This document shows positions 11,878-22,545 of a DNA stretch of 64,000 nt, in pieces. Each line of letters starts with the position of its first letter. The stretch's first letter is position 1. The DNA is taken from positions 609,603,614 through 609,667,613 of the forward strand of contig CM053026.1 in NCBI GenBank assembly GCA_028564925.1. Direction: 5' to 3'. The notes under the pieces were generated by a model that ran no database searches, was not told the origin of the DNA, and saw nothing but the letters and a program-made list of their open reading frames with translations. Source of the DNA: Lithobates sylvaticus. Lineage: Eukaryota; Chordata; Amphibia; Anura; Ranidae. The translations under genes were made by a program, and so were the position numbers.

Positions 11878-12206
11878 CTTTCCTTCTGAACATGTATGTA
11901 TAAATCCTGTTACTACTATACGATTTCACATCACTGAACCTGGTTCTCGAGACTCCTACCCCTTAACACTCCTTCCTCCCCCCCTTCCTTCCCCTATACC
12001 CTGCCCTCCCATCCTCTACTATACTAATTCATGGTACACCCCTTAGTAATGCTTATATGATGTCTGTTTTCTGGAATTTACATGTGTGTACCGCTGTTAT
12101 CAACCATTTCTGTTATGAATTGCCCTACTTGACTTCACTGGAAATGTATCCTATGTTACTGTTCTTTGTGAAAAACAATAAAAATCTATTTGAAAAAAGA
12201 AAAAAA

Positions 12207-12220
12207 AATAATCGCTTATT
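12207..12220. repeat. Target-site duplication, right (LINE)
   Basis: Exact repeat of 6468-6481, directly after the A-rich tail. Confidence 0.92.
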
Positions 12221-12569
12221 GCGATTTTTTTTTAACAAAAATATGTAGAGGAATATGTATCGGCCTAAACTGAGGAAAAAAATTTTTTTTATATATTTTT
12301 GGGGAATATTTATTATAGCAAAAAGTAAAAAAGAATGCGTTTTTTCAAAATTGACGCTCTTTTTTGTTTATAGCGCAAAAAAAAAAAACCGCAGGGGCAA
12401 TCAAATACCACCAAAAGAAAGCTCTATTTGTGGGAAAAAAAGGACGTCAATTTTGTTTGGGAGCCACGTCGCACGACCGCGCAATTGTCAGTTAAAGCGA
12501 CGCAGTGCCGAATCACAAAAAGGGGCCTGGTCCTTTGGCTGCAAATTGGTCCGGTCTGAAAGTGGTTAA

Positions 12570-12900
12570 GAACTGTCAGATGGCGGGAGCCTTCGGCGAG
12601 AGTGGAGAGTGGTGGTGGTGGGCGGCGAGATTGACGATGGATTTACACCGGCGGACATTTTTTTATTTTTGTTTTTTAAATAAAGGACTTATCAAAAATA
12701 CTGTCATTTTTTTACACTACACATTTTTTTGGTTTGGGGGAATGAGCAGGGGTTCTATGTACCCTATACTCTTTCACATATGAGGTTGGGTGAGATCTGG
12801 GGGCCCCCTTGTTAAGATTCTGATAAGCCCCCCTGCCCGCAGACCCCCATAACTATCGGCCAGGGCTGTGGGGGAAGAGGCCCTTGCCCCCATCAACATT
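12570..12900 (-). repeat. Right half of the diverged inverted pair
   Basis: Read on the minus strand this resembles 5510-5880, from the CAAGGGC(C/T)TCTTCCCC box to TGACAGTTCTTAA at the MITE edge. Divergence is considerable, so it is older than the LINE and MITE insertions it surrounds. Confidence 0.5.
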
Positions 12901-13487
12901 TATAATTGGAAACCTGTTCAGAGGAAGCAGCATATTAGATTGTGTAGGTGCACTGACCATGATCATATCTGTGCATGTACACTGTTACACTCCCAATACA
13001 GTAAGCACTGTAGTCTTTTTTATTTATTTTTTATTACATTTATTATAGTAAATTCTAATTATCAGTACACTCTTTGTGGGCTTTTTAATTATCAGTACAC
13101 CCTTTGTGGTTATTTTGTTGATGCATGAAATGCACAAGTACAAATCCTAACAGCATTAGATCTCAAAGCATGAAAATCACATATTTATTGATGTATGTGG
13201 ATACCTTTCGCCCTGCCAGGCAACATTTGTAGTTATCCATTTCCTTCTATGGCCCTGCGTTTGTATTCCTTAAAATCTAATAAAAATGTATTGAACCAAA
13301 ATTGCATATTTATTTTCAACATCCTAAAGTCTATGTTCAGACACTGGAGTATGCACTCCACAACAAACCACATTAGTAAAATCACTGTATGCAGTCTATA
13401 ACATGTGTATGTCTGTTTTTTATGGGTGCATAGTATATACAGTGAGTATGTGATTTTGTTGTCTGGGCTTTACTGGTGTGCATATTA
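12901..13487. other. Unclassified AT-rich sequence
   Basis: No gene was recognised. A short tandem duplication of AATTATCAGTACACYCTTTG lies at about 13050-13110. Confidence 0.4.
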
Positions 13488-14414
13488 TTAACCACATGCC
13501 GACCAGTGCACGACAATGTATGTCGGAACAATGCCACAGCTGGGCAAATGGGCGTATAGGTACGTCCCCTTTAAATCACGGCATTGTGGGTGCACGCATG
13601 CCTGCCGCAATGCTCCGTGACTGTGCCGCGGGTCCCGTGGACTCGATGTCACCCGGGGGCCCACGATCGTGTCACGGAGTGGCAGAACGGGGAGATGCCT
13701 ATGTAAACAAGGCATTTCCCTGTTCTGCCTAGTGACATGATAGAGATCTACTGCGCCCTGTGATCGCTGTCATGTCAGTGGTAGTCCATCCCCCCCACAG
13801 TTAGGACCACTCCCTAGGACAAACTTAACCCCTTGATTGCCCCCTAGTGTTTAAACCCTTCCCTGCCAGTGTCATTTACACAGTAATCAGTGCATTTTTA
13901 TACCACTGATCACTGTATAAATAAAAATTGTTCCCAAAATAGTGTCAAAAGTGTCCAATGTGTCTGCCATAATGTCACAGTCATGATAAAAATCTGAGAT
14001 CGCCGCCATTACTAATAAAAAAATAATAAAAATGCCATAAATATATCCCCTATTTTGTAGACGCTATAACTTTTGCGCAAACCAATCAATATACGCTTTT
14101 TCCCAAAAATCTGTAGAAGAATACATATAGGCCTAAACTGAGAAATAAATTTATTTTTTATATATTTTTTGGGGATATTTATTATAGCAAAAAGTAAAAA
14201 ATATAGCTTTTTTTTTAATTGTCTCTCTTTTTTTGTTTATAGCGCAAAAAATAAAAACTGCAGAGGTGATCAAATACCACCAAAAGAAAGCTCTATTTGT
14301 GGGAAAAAAAGGACATCAATTTTGTTTGGGTGCAACGTCACACGACTGCGCAATTGTCAGTTAAAGCGACGCAGTCAGGAAGGGGGTAAATCCTTCCGGG
14401 GCTGAAGTGGTTAA
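13488..14414 (+). mobile_element. TTAA MITE copy B, uninterrupted
   Basis: The left end is TTAACCACATGCCGACCAG, and the right end reads TTAACCACTTCAGCCCCGG in reverse complement. TTAA lies at both edges. At 927 bp it is the cleanest full-length member in the window and the reference for copies A, C and D. It has no transposase. Confidence 0.8.
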
Positions 14415-14578
14415 GTAAATGGTGCCCCTTGAATCACTGACTCAAAATAAGTATGTAGATCAGAGTTTCTTACTTCACACTGGTTTCACTGGTTGTTAGG
14501 GTCATTATTAAAGTCAGCTGGCATTTTCACAGGCAAGTCAGAAATAGCAGCTTCTAAACAGGTGGGCATCTTACTGAG

Positions 14579-14755
14579 CTAAAGCTGGCCATACACCTAT
14601 AGATTATCTGCAGATTTTCTATGGTTAGATGGAAAAAGTGGGAGATTACTTCATCCACACAGTTTAGCGAACATGGAGAAATCTTTTGCACTTTTTCCAT
14701 TCCATCTAACCATAGAAAATCTTCAGATAATCTATAGGTGTGTGGCCAGCTTTAG
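14579..14755. mobile_element. Fold-back MITE (CTAAAGCTGGCCA ends)
   Basis: Two arms of about 54 bases are inverse complements with only a couple of mismatches: CTAAAGCTGGCCATACAC at the left and GTGTGGCCAGCTTTAG at the right. The loop is about 70 bases. Similar GGCCA-type termini occur near 16600 and 56170. I could not find a clear target duplication. Confidence 0.7.
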
Positions 14756-14764
14756 GCTACACAT

Positions 14765-15013
14765 TGGGGTTGATTTACTAAATTAAAATAGGCTGTTCAC
14801 TTTGCAAGGGAATTTTTCCTGAGCTTAGGGAATGGGATGACACTCTGGCAATGCCAATCATCCAATCGTACAAGCAAAACATTTTTTATTTTTTTTATTT
14901 TCCATGCATGTGATCAGGTATTCTTGAGGAGGTGACATTTCATCACATTCACTAAGCTAACTGAAAAATCCCTTGCAACGTGAACAACTAATATGGCCTT
15001 AGTAAAGTAACGC
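14765..15013. mobile_element. MITE-like repeat (GGGGTTGATTTACTAAA end)
   Basis: The left end GGGGTTGATTTACTAAA and the right end GGCCTTAGTAAAGTAACGCC form an imperfect inverted pair. The body contains repeat-like TTCACTTTGCAAGGGAA and its inverse TTCCCTTGCAACGTGAA-type segment. There is no coding region. Confidence 0.5.
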
Positions 15014-16693
15014 CATAATCTGGAAAACAATGCAAGCACTGGGGTATTTGGTGTGTAATAATTTGCTCTCATGTCACTCACTCTAGAAAAGACTTTCTCA
15101 AGCTTTTTACCCTGGAGGAACCCTTAAAAAGAAACTTTACCTCTCAGAGAACCCTCAAAATAATTTCCTAAAATACATCTCATGGTACCTTAGTGTTATT
15201 TAGAAGGATGCTAATTGCAGCATTTTATAGCTGCTTTCTAAAGATATGTGTTGCAAAACAGACAGGAAAAAAATTACTTAAACATACAAAAACATAAAAA
15301 TTATGTAAATGTGTTTAAATAAATGACACTTAGGAAAATGAAATTAAATATTAGAGGAATTATAACACATTGATTTTGACAGTTTCCATTTAAAAAAATC
15401 TATAGCTGTAAGTACAAAGCAATAAATACAGAATGTTGCGATTTCTGTCTCTCTCTTTAGCTTGCTTTGAAGAAGAACATAAACCAGACTGTGGTTTGAC
15501 AAACAATTTCATGTTTTGCTCTGTACTTTCTTTTTCTCTAGGCATTTACAGAGTATTAATACGGTACATTTTACAAACCATGGTTTGCTGTGCTTATTTC
15601 TCCACAGCAAGATGCAGTGAGAAAAAGCCCTTGGACATTTACAGGTACCATACTATCATCTCATAAAATTAGATCAATAAGACTGAGACCTTCTGCACTA
15701 AATACCAGAAAAGGTTTGTTTTTATGTGAGATTGAACTTATACCCAAAATGCTGAATGCTTCAAAACCAGACTACATGCAGAACAAATCATTTTTTTTTC
15801 CTATTAAGTTCTTGTAGGTTTGTTGTGCTGATTATCATTTATACTTTGATGTTTAGGTCCAGATCATGGGCTTGTATTGAGGCAGTACCTTTCAAATTTT
15901 GCTTGATCTTGTGCTGTACTACCAATACAGTTTTTGCAGCAACCAAGTAAAAATGGAACTGTTAAAAGCTTTTATGTGAACTATGCACCAAAAAACTACT
16001 GTACCTGTGCAGGATTTCACTACAAAGCTTTAACCAGCAGTCTACCCACAGGCTCTAAACTGTTACTTTAATTAATAAACCCCTTCATTCCTGCCCCAAC
16101 AATCTTTCCTTTGAAGAGTGTTCAAGTGCTCAGATATTGCAAAGTTCTGCCTATTGTGAAGACTGAACTTCTGCTGCAGAAATCTTCACTTTTGTTCGCA
16201 AGCATTTGGGCCAACTTTATACCATTAAAATCGGCTCAGGTACCACATTCTTATGCACCATATTATCCCATCTGAAAATATGGCTGCAAACATACAAGTA
16301 GGCTATTAGATAGGTAAAAAAAATATTAGAGGGTTGAGGGTAATTGGCTTATCTGTTTAAGTTAAATTGACTAAGGTGAACCTCAACTTGGAGGTCAAGG
16401 AATGGAGCCTGAAAGTGAAATTGGAGTGTTGACACAAGAACAATGACAGCTGAGTATCTCTGCCCAATTCTGTTATATTTTCCAAAACTATGGAATAGGT
16501 GGACCGACCTGAACAGTGCATTCAATTTGCATCAAATCAGACAGGCCCTTGCACCACATAGTTGTGGTAGATCTACAGGATATTGTACAATCAGATTGTA
16601 CCGTGTACGGCCACTTTAAAGAAAAAAGTAGTAAAGTGGGTGGATATAAAAAAGAAGTAGTATAGTAATGAGGAAAAAGAAAAGGGGGTTCCC
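15014..16693. other. Unclassified sequence upstream of NPY5R
   Basis: AT-rich DNA without a recognised gene. Short open frames near 15433-15950 lack any family motif. Near 16500-16620 there is a degenerate repeat ending GTACGGCCACTTTAAA. Non-coding 5' exons of NPY5R could lie here, but nothing in the sequence identifies them. Confidence 0.35.
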
Positions 16694-16851
16694 CTAGGTG
16701 GACTTTTCAGGCAACACACAATATTAAATAGCGTAATAATGAAATACTGTATTAAAAAAATTATTGTTTATTAGTTTTTTTAAATCTTTTTAATACAGTA
16801 TTTCATTATTACGCTATTTAATATTGTGTGTTGCCTGAAAAGTCCACCTAG
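16694..16851. repeat. Perfect 65-bp-arm palindrome
   Basis: Arms 16694-16758 and 16787-16851 are exact inverse complements, starting CTAGGTGGACTTTTCAGGC, with a 28-base AT-rich loop. The lack of mismatches implies recent origin or correction between the arms. It may be a very short MITE, but no flanking duplication is evident. Confidence 0.9.
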
Positions 16852-16917
16852 ACTGAAAAAAATTGGATGTGGCACATAGTAAGCATATTACGTACCATTC
16901 GCTCCTTTTGTCTATAG

Positions 16918-17065
16918 CAGGGATCCTCAAACTACGGCCCTCCAGCTGTTGCAGAACTACACATCCCATGAGGCATTGTAAAACTCTGACATTCACAGAC
17001 ACAACAAGGCATGATGGGAATTGTAGTTCCTGAACAACTGGAGGGCCATAGTTTGAAGACCCCCG
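16918..17065. mobile_element. hAT-type MITE with 8-bp target duplication
   Basis: The terminal repeats are CAGGGATCCTCAAACTA at the left and, in reverse complement, CGGGGGTCTTCAAACTA at the right. Both continue GGCCCTCCAG after one variable base. GTCTATAG flanks the element exactly at 16910-16917 and 17066-17073. The 8-bp duplication and the CAGGG-like end identify the hAT superfamily. The element is 148 bp with no coding capacity and shares internal sequence with the one at 43800-43950. Confidence 0.85.
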
Positions 17066-17924
17066 GTCTATAGTAATGAGGAAGGTGTGGTCCAGAAAGG
17101 CAAAACACACCCTATTATTTGTTGCAACTTGCAATAAGTCAGTGCATGATGTGATATAAAGTTTCCTGGATGGTCACTTGATCCCATAGAAAGTTATAGG
17201 CTCAGAAACGTTTAACAGAGAGATGCAGATTCAAAACTGCCAAGGGCTAGGTAAGTGAGAGATAAGCACATTGGGATGGATTGGGCTGAAAAGAGATTAG
17301 AAAGACATCAGAAAGACATAAGAAAAATCTTCCATTTAGTATGAAAAGTGAAGTTCTGCCTGAAAAGGGGAACTTAGCCTTTAAAATATTGCACCACTTT
17401 CAACACAGATGGGTGCTGATAAGCCTGGACTGATGACCACTGATAAGCCTGCACAAAATGGGTGCTGATGAGCCTGCTGTCATAAAAAGGACAACGTGTA
17501 TTTAACCGAACCTACAAATAAATTAATATATGGCATGGTATTGGAATAAATTGTAAACAAGTTTACAACCTTCAGGGTTCAATAACGTAAAGGGCTTAAA
17601 CCAATCATATGAAAGGAAATATAACCAGACACTTAGAAGTTCTCTCCTCACTAAAAATGACTGCGTAAGTACAGCATGGTTGCCAGCATATATCTGTAGT
17701 ATTCACATCAGAGAAAGTTAGGAAACATTTTCCAACCTATCTTGTAACAATGAACCACCTAATGGGATCATCATGGCCCGTGCAGATTAATAATTCATTT
17801 AAACTACTTATTGAGCATAAATAGTATTCCTGCACACCAATGACTGTCAAGTCAAATCCAGCCAGTCATGCTTCTAAAAACACAAGTGACTTGGTTATTC
17901 CACACATCTTGGGGGTGGGGGGAC
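17066..17924. other. Unclassified sequence with short GGGTGCTGATAAGCCTG repeats
   Basis: Around 17408-17485 variants of GGGTGCTGATAAGCCTG recur about three times. Nothing else was recognised. Confidence 0.4.
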
Positions 17925-18096
17925 TTAACCTAAACTAGAGAATGTAAAATCTGGTGCAGCCCTGTATAGAAACCGATCAGCTTCCAGGTTTCATTGTCAA
18001 AGCTTAATTGAACAAGCTGAAATTAGAAGCTGATTGGCTACCATGAACAGCTGCACCAGATTTGGAGTGCTCCAGTATTAGTGAATCTCCCCCCTG
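17925..18096. mobile_element. MITE-like repeat (AATCTGGTGCAGC core)
   Basis: An inverted pair AAATCTGGTGCAGC...GCTGCACCAGATTTGG encloses GAAACCGATCAGCTTCCAGG and AGAAGCTGATTGGCTACC. The right edge reads GGGGGAGATTCACTAATA in reverse complement, resembling the end of the repeat at 14765. Confidence 0.55.
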
Positions 18097-18255
18097 ATGT
18101 CCATTACAGCATGCAGGGATGGCTCAGAGATTTATGTGCATCTCAGAGTGTGTAGTCTGTTCACTCCTGACTTAGGTACCCCCCACACATATAACCAAAC
18201 AATTTACTGTACTTATTCATAAAGTGTTAACAGTAATCAAATAGGCAATCTTTAT

Positions 18256-18710
18256 TTAAAGCGGAGTTCCACCCAAAAATGGAACTTCCGCTTAAAGTGC
18301 TGGTGACCCCCTGAAATGCCACATATGGCATGTCATTTTTCTTGGGGGTGGGTACCCTGTTTTTACAGGCACCCAGCTCCCACTTCCTCCCCTGGTGCCG
18401 GAAGGAAGATCACCTCTGCCCCCTCCCTCCCTGCAATCTTCTGGGACACGTCACAGGTCCCAGAAGATTGCCCGGCCATTCACAGCGCGCAGCGTGGCTT
18501 GCGCATGTGCATTGTGTGCCCGGCTGTGAAGCCACAGCTGGGTGCCCACAGTTAGAATTTCAGAACTGTGGAGAGAAGGGTGAGAGGAGCGGGGCTCCAT
18601 GCACCTGCACCGCTGGATCATGGGACAGGTGAGTGTCTGATTATTAAAAGTCAGCAGCAACTACACTTTTTGTAGCTGCTGACCTTTAAATGGGTGGAAC
18701 TCCGCTTTAA
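18256..18710. mobile_element. TTAA MITE (TTAAAGCGGAGTTCCACCCA ends)
   Basis: Perfect 20-bp inverted ends with TTAA at both edges mark a 455-bp non-coding element. An internal pair GTCAGCAGC...GCTGCTGAC repeats near the right end. Relatives occur at 41972 and 57337, sharing the TTTGTAGCTGCTGA segment. It lies 460 bp upstream of the NPY5R start codon. Confidence 0.8.
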
Positions 18711-19140
18711 GGTCCTGTGCTGGCTCTGTTCTTCCTGTAAAAACCTATCCAGGGTTAATTTACAGTGGGCAGTCAAGTTCAACATCTTTTACAAAGTCAG
18801 TAATGATCCAGTTCTTATGAATAATGAGAATTCTGGCTTTTCAACCTTCCTTTCTTTTATTTGTTATAGCATAATAGTTTTCTTGTCATTACTTAAATTA
18901 ATTATTTTTCAATCACAAAAAATATCACAAAACACAATGCTTTCCTGTTTATTGAATGGATGAATGTCAGTGATGCTGTAAAATGAATATAGTGTATTTG
19001 TGTGTACATGAGTGTGTATTGTTATATCTTTATATTATATATTTTTGTATGCAAAAATATACTGTTATTTTGGCATCAGCAGCTAATCAATACTGTAGCT
19101 TTTAGAATGTTGCTACTTTTACACGGATTTACTAATTGCT

Positions 19141-19170
19141 TTTCTTTGTATCTCAAAGCAGAGCTGTGAA
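19141..19170 (+). promoter_or_regulatory. Probable 3' splice site before NPY5R start
   Basis: A pyrimidine-rich run (TTTCTTTGTATCTC) leads to AAAGCAG ending at 19161, nine bases before the ATG. In mammals NPY5R has its coding region in one terminal exon preceded by non-coding exons, so an acceptor here is expected. Its use is inferred, not shown. Confidence 0.55.
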
Positions 19171-20538
19171 ATGGATTTTAACGTGAAAGACTTTAATAAC
19201 AGAACAGGCACAAAAGAAGAAAACAGCACATTGGATATAACAACCACCAATTTTCCTGCATGGGAGGATTATAACAGTAGCGTGGACGACATACGATACT
19301 TTCTAATTGGGCTGTACACCTTTGTAAGCCTGCTTGGATTTATGGGGAATCTCCTAATTCTCTTGGCTATTTTCAGAAAGCGCAAACAAAATACAATAAT
19401 CAACTACCTCATTGGAAACCTGGCTTTTTCAGATATTCTCGTTGTACTCTTTTGTTCTCCCTTTACATTGACATGCGTCTTACTTGACCAATGGATCTTC
19501 GGTGAAGTTATGTGTCATGTTGTGCCTTTTCTTCAATGTGTTTCTGTTCTCATTTCCACACTAATGCTCATGTCTATTGCCCTGGTGAGATACCATATGA
19601 TTAAAAATCCACTATCTACCAATTTAACTGCCAACCATGGGTACTTTTTGATCGCTACTGTCTGGACTCTGGGCTTCACCATATGTTCTCCTTTGCCAGT
19701 TTTTCATAAAATCATAAATTTGAGGGAAGCGTTCAACTTAGAGCCCATGATGAATAGTTACCTGTGCATTGAGTCTTGGCCCTCTGATTCATACCGAATT
19801 GCTTTCACCATATCATTATTGCTGGTACAGTACATATTGCCACTGTCCTGTTTAACCATAAGTCATACAAGTGTTTGCAGAAGCATAAGTTCAAGGTTAC
19901 CAAACAGAGATGTTAAGGTTGAAGAAAATGAGATGATTAATCTGACCCTTCAGCATCCTAAAACGACCAGGTCTGTTGTGGAAATCTGTAGTAGTCGGAG
20001 GTGGAGCTACTCCTGTGTACGCAAACACAGAAAGCGCTACAGCAAAAAATCAGCCAGTGTTGTCCCAGCAATTCTGAGAAGACACCAAGAGAGTAATACT
20101 GGGGATATCCCAGAAACATCAACCACAGAAAGGAGTCATACTTTGCCCTCTAGTCTTCACACTTTACCTTCCAGTGTTTATTTACCTGGAGTACCCATAT
20201 GTTTTGAAATGAAGCCAGAAGAGAACTCTGAACTAAGCAACATGAATTCTGTCTCAAAATCCATAACCCGAATAAAAAAAAGGTCTAGGCGTGTTTTCTG
20301 CAGGCTGACAGTATTGATCTTGGCTTTTGCTGTCAGTTGGATGCCACTTCACCTTTTTCACCTTGTAACTGATTTTAATGCCAACCTAATTTCCAATCGA
20401 CATTTCAAATTAGTTTATTGCATCTGTCACTTGCTTGGTATGGTCTCCTGTTGTCTAAATCCCATACTCTATGGATTTTTAAATGATGGTATAAAGGCAG
20501 ATTTGATGTCTCTCATCCAGTGTTTCCATATATCATAG
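19171..20538 (+). CDS. npy5r: Neuropeptide Y receptor type 5 (class A GPCR)
   Basis: This 455-residue seven-helix receptor for neuropeptide Y and peptide YY acts at the plasma membrane through Gi/o and is linked to appetite control in mammals. It follows the mammalian Y5 sequence closely, including YFLIGLYTFVSLLGFMGN, LAFSDILVVLFCSPFTLT and HFKLVYCICHLLGM. Visible features are N-glycosylation sites at Asn10, Asn18 and Asn35, Asn60 in helix 1, Asp88 in helix 2, a Cys115-Cys199 disulfide pair, and VRY at 139-141 in place of DRY, as in human Y5. The third intracellular loop is the long one typical of Y5 (about 235-372). SWMP lies at 389-392 in helix 6, NPILY at 430-434 in helix 7, and a C-terminal Cys451 may be palmitoylated. 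The frame is uninterrupted. NPY1R, the usual neighbour, is not in this window. Confidence 0.97.
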   Translation: MDFNVKDFNNRTGTKEENSTLDITTTNFPAWEDYNSSVDDIRYFLIGLYTFVSLLGFMGNLLILLAIFRKRKQNTIINYLIGNLAFSDILVVLFCSPFTLTCVLLDQWIFGEVMCHVVPFLQCVSVLISTLMLMSIALVRYHMIKNPLSTNLTANHGYFLIATVWTLGFTICSPLPVFHKIINLREAFNLEPMMNSYLCIESWPSDSYRIAFTISLLLVQYILPLSCLTISHTSVCRSISSRLPNRDVKVEENEMINLTLQHPKTTRSVVEICSSRRWSYSCVRKHRKRYSKKSASVVPAILRRHQESNTGDIPETSTTERSHTLPSSLHTLPSSVYLPGVPICFEMKPEENSELSNMNSVSKSITRIKKRSRRVFCRLTVLILAFAVSWMPLHLFHLVTDFNANLISNRHFKLVYCICHLLGMVSCCLNPILYGFLNDGIKADLMSLIQCFHIS

Positions 20539-21600
20539 GCTGGAATCCAGCTGTTATTTTATTTCCTGTAAAACAAAGATGCAAAAAGTATCTACAGAGT
20601 TGAGTCAGACACAACAAGTTGAACTGAAGTGAAACTTAGCCATGCGCTAGTATAAATATCTACTACTTACCCACACTCAACTAATGTTATCATAGCATAA
20701 AATGTATATTTGCAGACAAGTTTACAGTATGGCATATGATCTCCATGAGGTCATTTTCTATTCTTTTTACTAGTGTAAAAATTACATTCGGTATGTGCAA
20801 TACTTGTTTTTGTTTCTCTTACATTTTATTTACTCGGTAACTATGTATGCTTTAATTTAAATTATGTTTTCTATGAATTACATTTATTAATGTAATTAAC
20901 TATAAAATGATGCATCATATGTAAGTGAATGTTTATTTAATAGGTTTTAAGACATTGTACAGGAAACCCATTTACGTCAGTGTTTATTGATTAATATAAA
21001 TGTGTTTGCAGAAAAGAGATATTAGCTTTGAATTTGCAACCATTTTAAATAGTTTTTTTATATTATTGTTTTTCTTAAAACAGAATAATATTGTGCAAGT
21101 GTTACGTCAAACAGTGCATTGCTTGCAGAATCATTAGAACGTCTGGCACAATAGTTGTCCTTTAATGATTTCGTTTTTTTTACATTTTTGCATACTACAT
21201 ATGCAGAGCTTTGCCATTCTGACAAAATTTACTTTGTGGTTTTAGTGTTACTTAATATGAATAAAATGCTGTCATTATTTGTTGTGTGTTGTATGTTGTC
21301 ATTATTTCACATTAAGGAAATCACACAAAATTCAAACGAAAACAACCCATGCTTTTACTTTTATCCATATACTGTAAATGTTTCATATTTTCTACTCATA
21401 ATTACAGTTTGGTAGGATTTGTTTATAACAATTTACCCCTCACTCCCATATACCAAGTGAAATTTTAAAACTGAGCTTTGGGGGACAATCTGCCTTGGTT
21501 AAGCGAAAGACAGCTTTTTTATGTTTCAAATTGGTAATCAGGGTTGGCTGTTGTTTAGTCACAGATCATGGTAAAAAATAATTAGTTTAAAAGTGTGGTC
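20539..21600 (+). other. NPY5R 3' flank, probable 3' UTR
   Basis: AT-rich, non-coding DNA following the stop codon, without a recognised repeat. The first plausible canonical polyadenylation signal is AATAAA at 21260-21265, which would give a 3' UTR of about 0.7 kb. An ORF of 86 codons at 21155-21415 has no familiar motif. Confidence 0.45.
21260..21265 (+). promoter_or_regulatory. Candidate polyadenylation signal for NPY5R
   Basis: Canonical AATAAA, 722 bases after the stop codon, in an AT-rich stretch. There is no transcript evidence. Confidence 0.3.
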
Positions 21601-22052
21601 TTAAAGGAGAAGTCCAGCCTGTTCTTGTTTGGCTGGTCTTCTCCTAAGGGTCAGAGGAGTGCAAGTCGTTTTACACTCCTGTGACCCGTTTTCAGCAGAG
21701 AGTGGTCTGAAGTCCGATCTCTGCTGACATCACCAAGATCAATCCAGGCACCGCGTCATCCCGACTTCAGATGTCTGGATCCGCCAGGTGTCTTGACCGC
21801 TCAGAACGGCCGCTCCCCACCCCTCCACAGCTCAGTGCTCCAGTGAGCATTGAGGAGCAGAGCAGGAGAGCTGCTGATTGACAGTCAGCAGCTCTCTTAT
21901 CGGGGAGCCAAGAGAATCAAGCCATTGGCAGTGTTCGATGGCTCGGTTCTCAGTGCAGAAATGCCGGGGGACAGGTGCAGCATTGGACCAACCTGCATCC
22001 ACCTAGGTAAGTATGAATATGAGATAAAGCCAAACCCATACTTCTCCTTTAA
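21601..22052. mobile_element. TTAA MITE (TTAAAGGAGAAGT ends)
   Basis: Exact 13-bp inverted ends TTAAAGGAGAAGT...ACTTCTCCTTTAA with TTAA at both edges mark a 452-bp element. The internal palindrome-like GAGAGCTGCTGATTGACAGTCAGCAGCTCTC lies near 21868-21898. It has no coding capacity. Confidence 0.8.
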
Positions 22053-22098
22053 GCTGAATCTCAAGCACCTGTGCAAACCTATATCTGCATGTGTTGGA

Positions 22099-22545
22099 TA
22101 GGGATGGGCTGGATGTTCGAGTCTAACATACATTCGGCTAGAACTTCGGCTGTTCATTTGTTTGTAGAACAAACTAACAAATGGTGTGCTCACGGGAAGT
22201 TTGCCTGCTCCTGAGCGCCCTATAATGCACTGCAAGCTCGCAGTGCATTGATGGCTGCTGATTGGCCAAATCATGCACATGACCTGTATGCTTTGGCCAA
22301 TCACAGCACGATGTGCTGTGATTGACCAAAGGCAAGTCCAAGCCCCACACTATATAAGGCTGTTGCTTACACAACGGCCGTATATAGTGAATGAATGGAG
22401 ATTAGGCAGGTAGTTAGTGTAGTGTGTAGTCAGTCAGTGTAGTATATATATAATACAGTTCAGAGTATATAGTGCAGTTAGTGTAGTATATATAATACAG
22501 TTCAGAGTATATAGTACAGTCCGTATAGTATATATAATATAGTTC
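22099..22545 (+). mobile_element. 5' end of a hAT-like element with a 42-bp minisatellite
   Basis: It begins TAGGGATGGGCT, nearly the same terminus as the giant hAT at 28159. Inverted pairs follow around GATTGGCCAAA...TTTGGCCAATC, and then a TATA box TATATAA at 22351-22357. From about 22425 a tandem repeat of roughly 42 bp starts, with ATAATACAGTTCAGAGTATA as its core. The arrangement (terminus, hairpins, TATA, tandem array) mirrors the giant element at smaller scale. Neither a 3' terminus nor a transposase was found, so it is partial. Confidence 0.6.

Larger units (their letters stand above)
6482..12206 (+). mobile_element. Full-length L1-clade LINE
   Basis: This 5.7-kb non-LTR retrotransposon has a 5' untranslated region starting GAGGGGCGTGGC, an ORF1, an ORF2 and an A-rich 3' end. 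Identical 14-bp target duplications flank it. Removing it and one duplication restores a continuous MITE, as comparison with copy B shows, so its edges are certain. ORF2 is open throughout while ORF1 is broken. The exact duplications and the open 1254-codon frame indicate a recent insertion. The 3' end carries AATAAA-type signals just before the A-rich tail. Confidence 0.93.
5891..12569 (+). mobile_element. TTAA MITE copy A, split by a LINE
   Basis: The left end TTAACCGCTTTCCGACCG and the right end (reverse complement TTAACCACTTTCAGACCGG) form inverted repeats with TTAA at both edges. The body matches copies B (13488-14414) and D (44509-45384), including the shared CGCTATAACTT and AAATACCACCAAAAGAAAGC segments. 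It has no coding region. A full-length LINE with target duplications interrupts it at 6482-12206, so the MITE itself is only about 0.95 kb. Confidence 0.8.

Noticed and set aside
15014-18255. NPY1R, the usual neighbour of NPY5R
   Set aside because: No NPY1R-like helix motif was found on either strand anywhere in the window; it may lie outside.
21897-22304. 135-codon minus-strand frame
   Set aside because: It spans the edge of a TTAA MITE and a hAT end, so it cannot be one gene.
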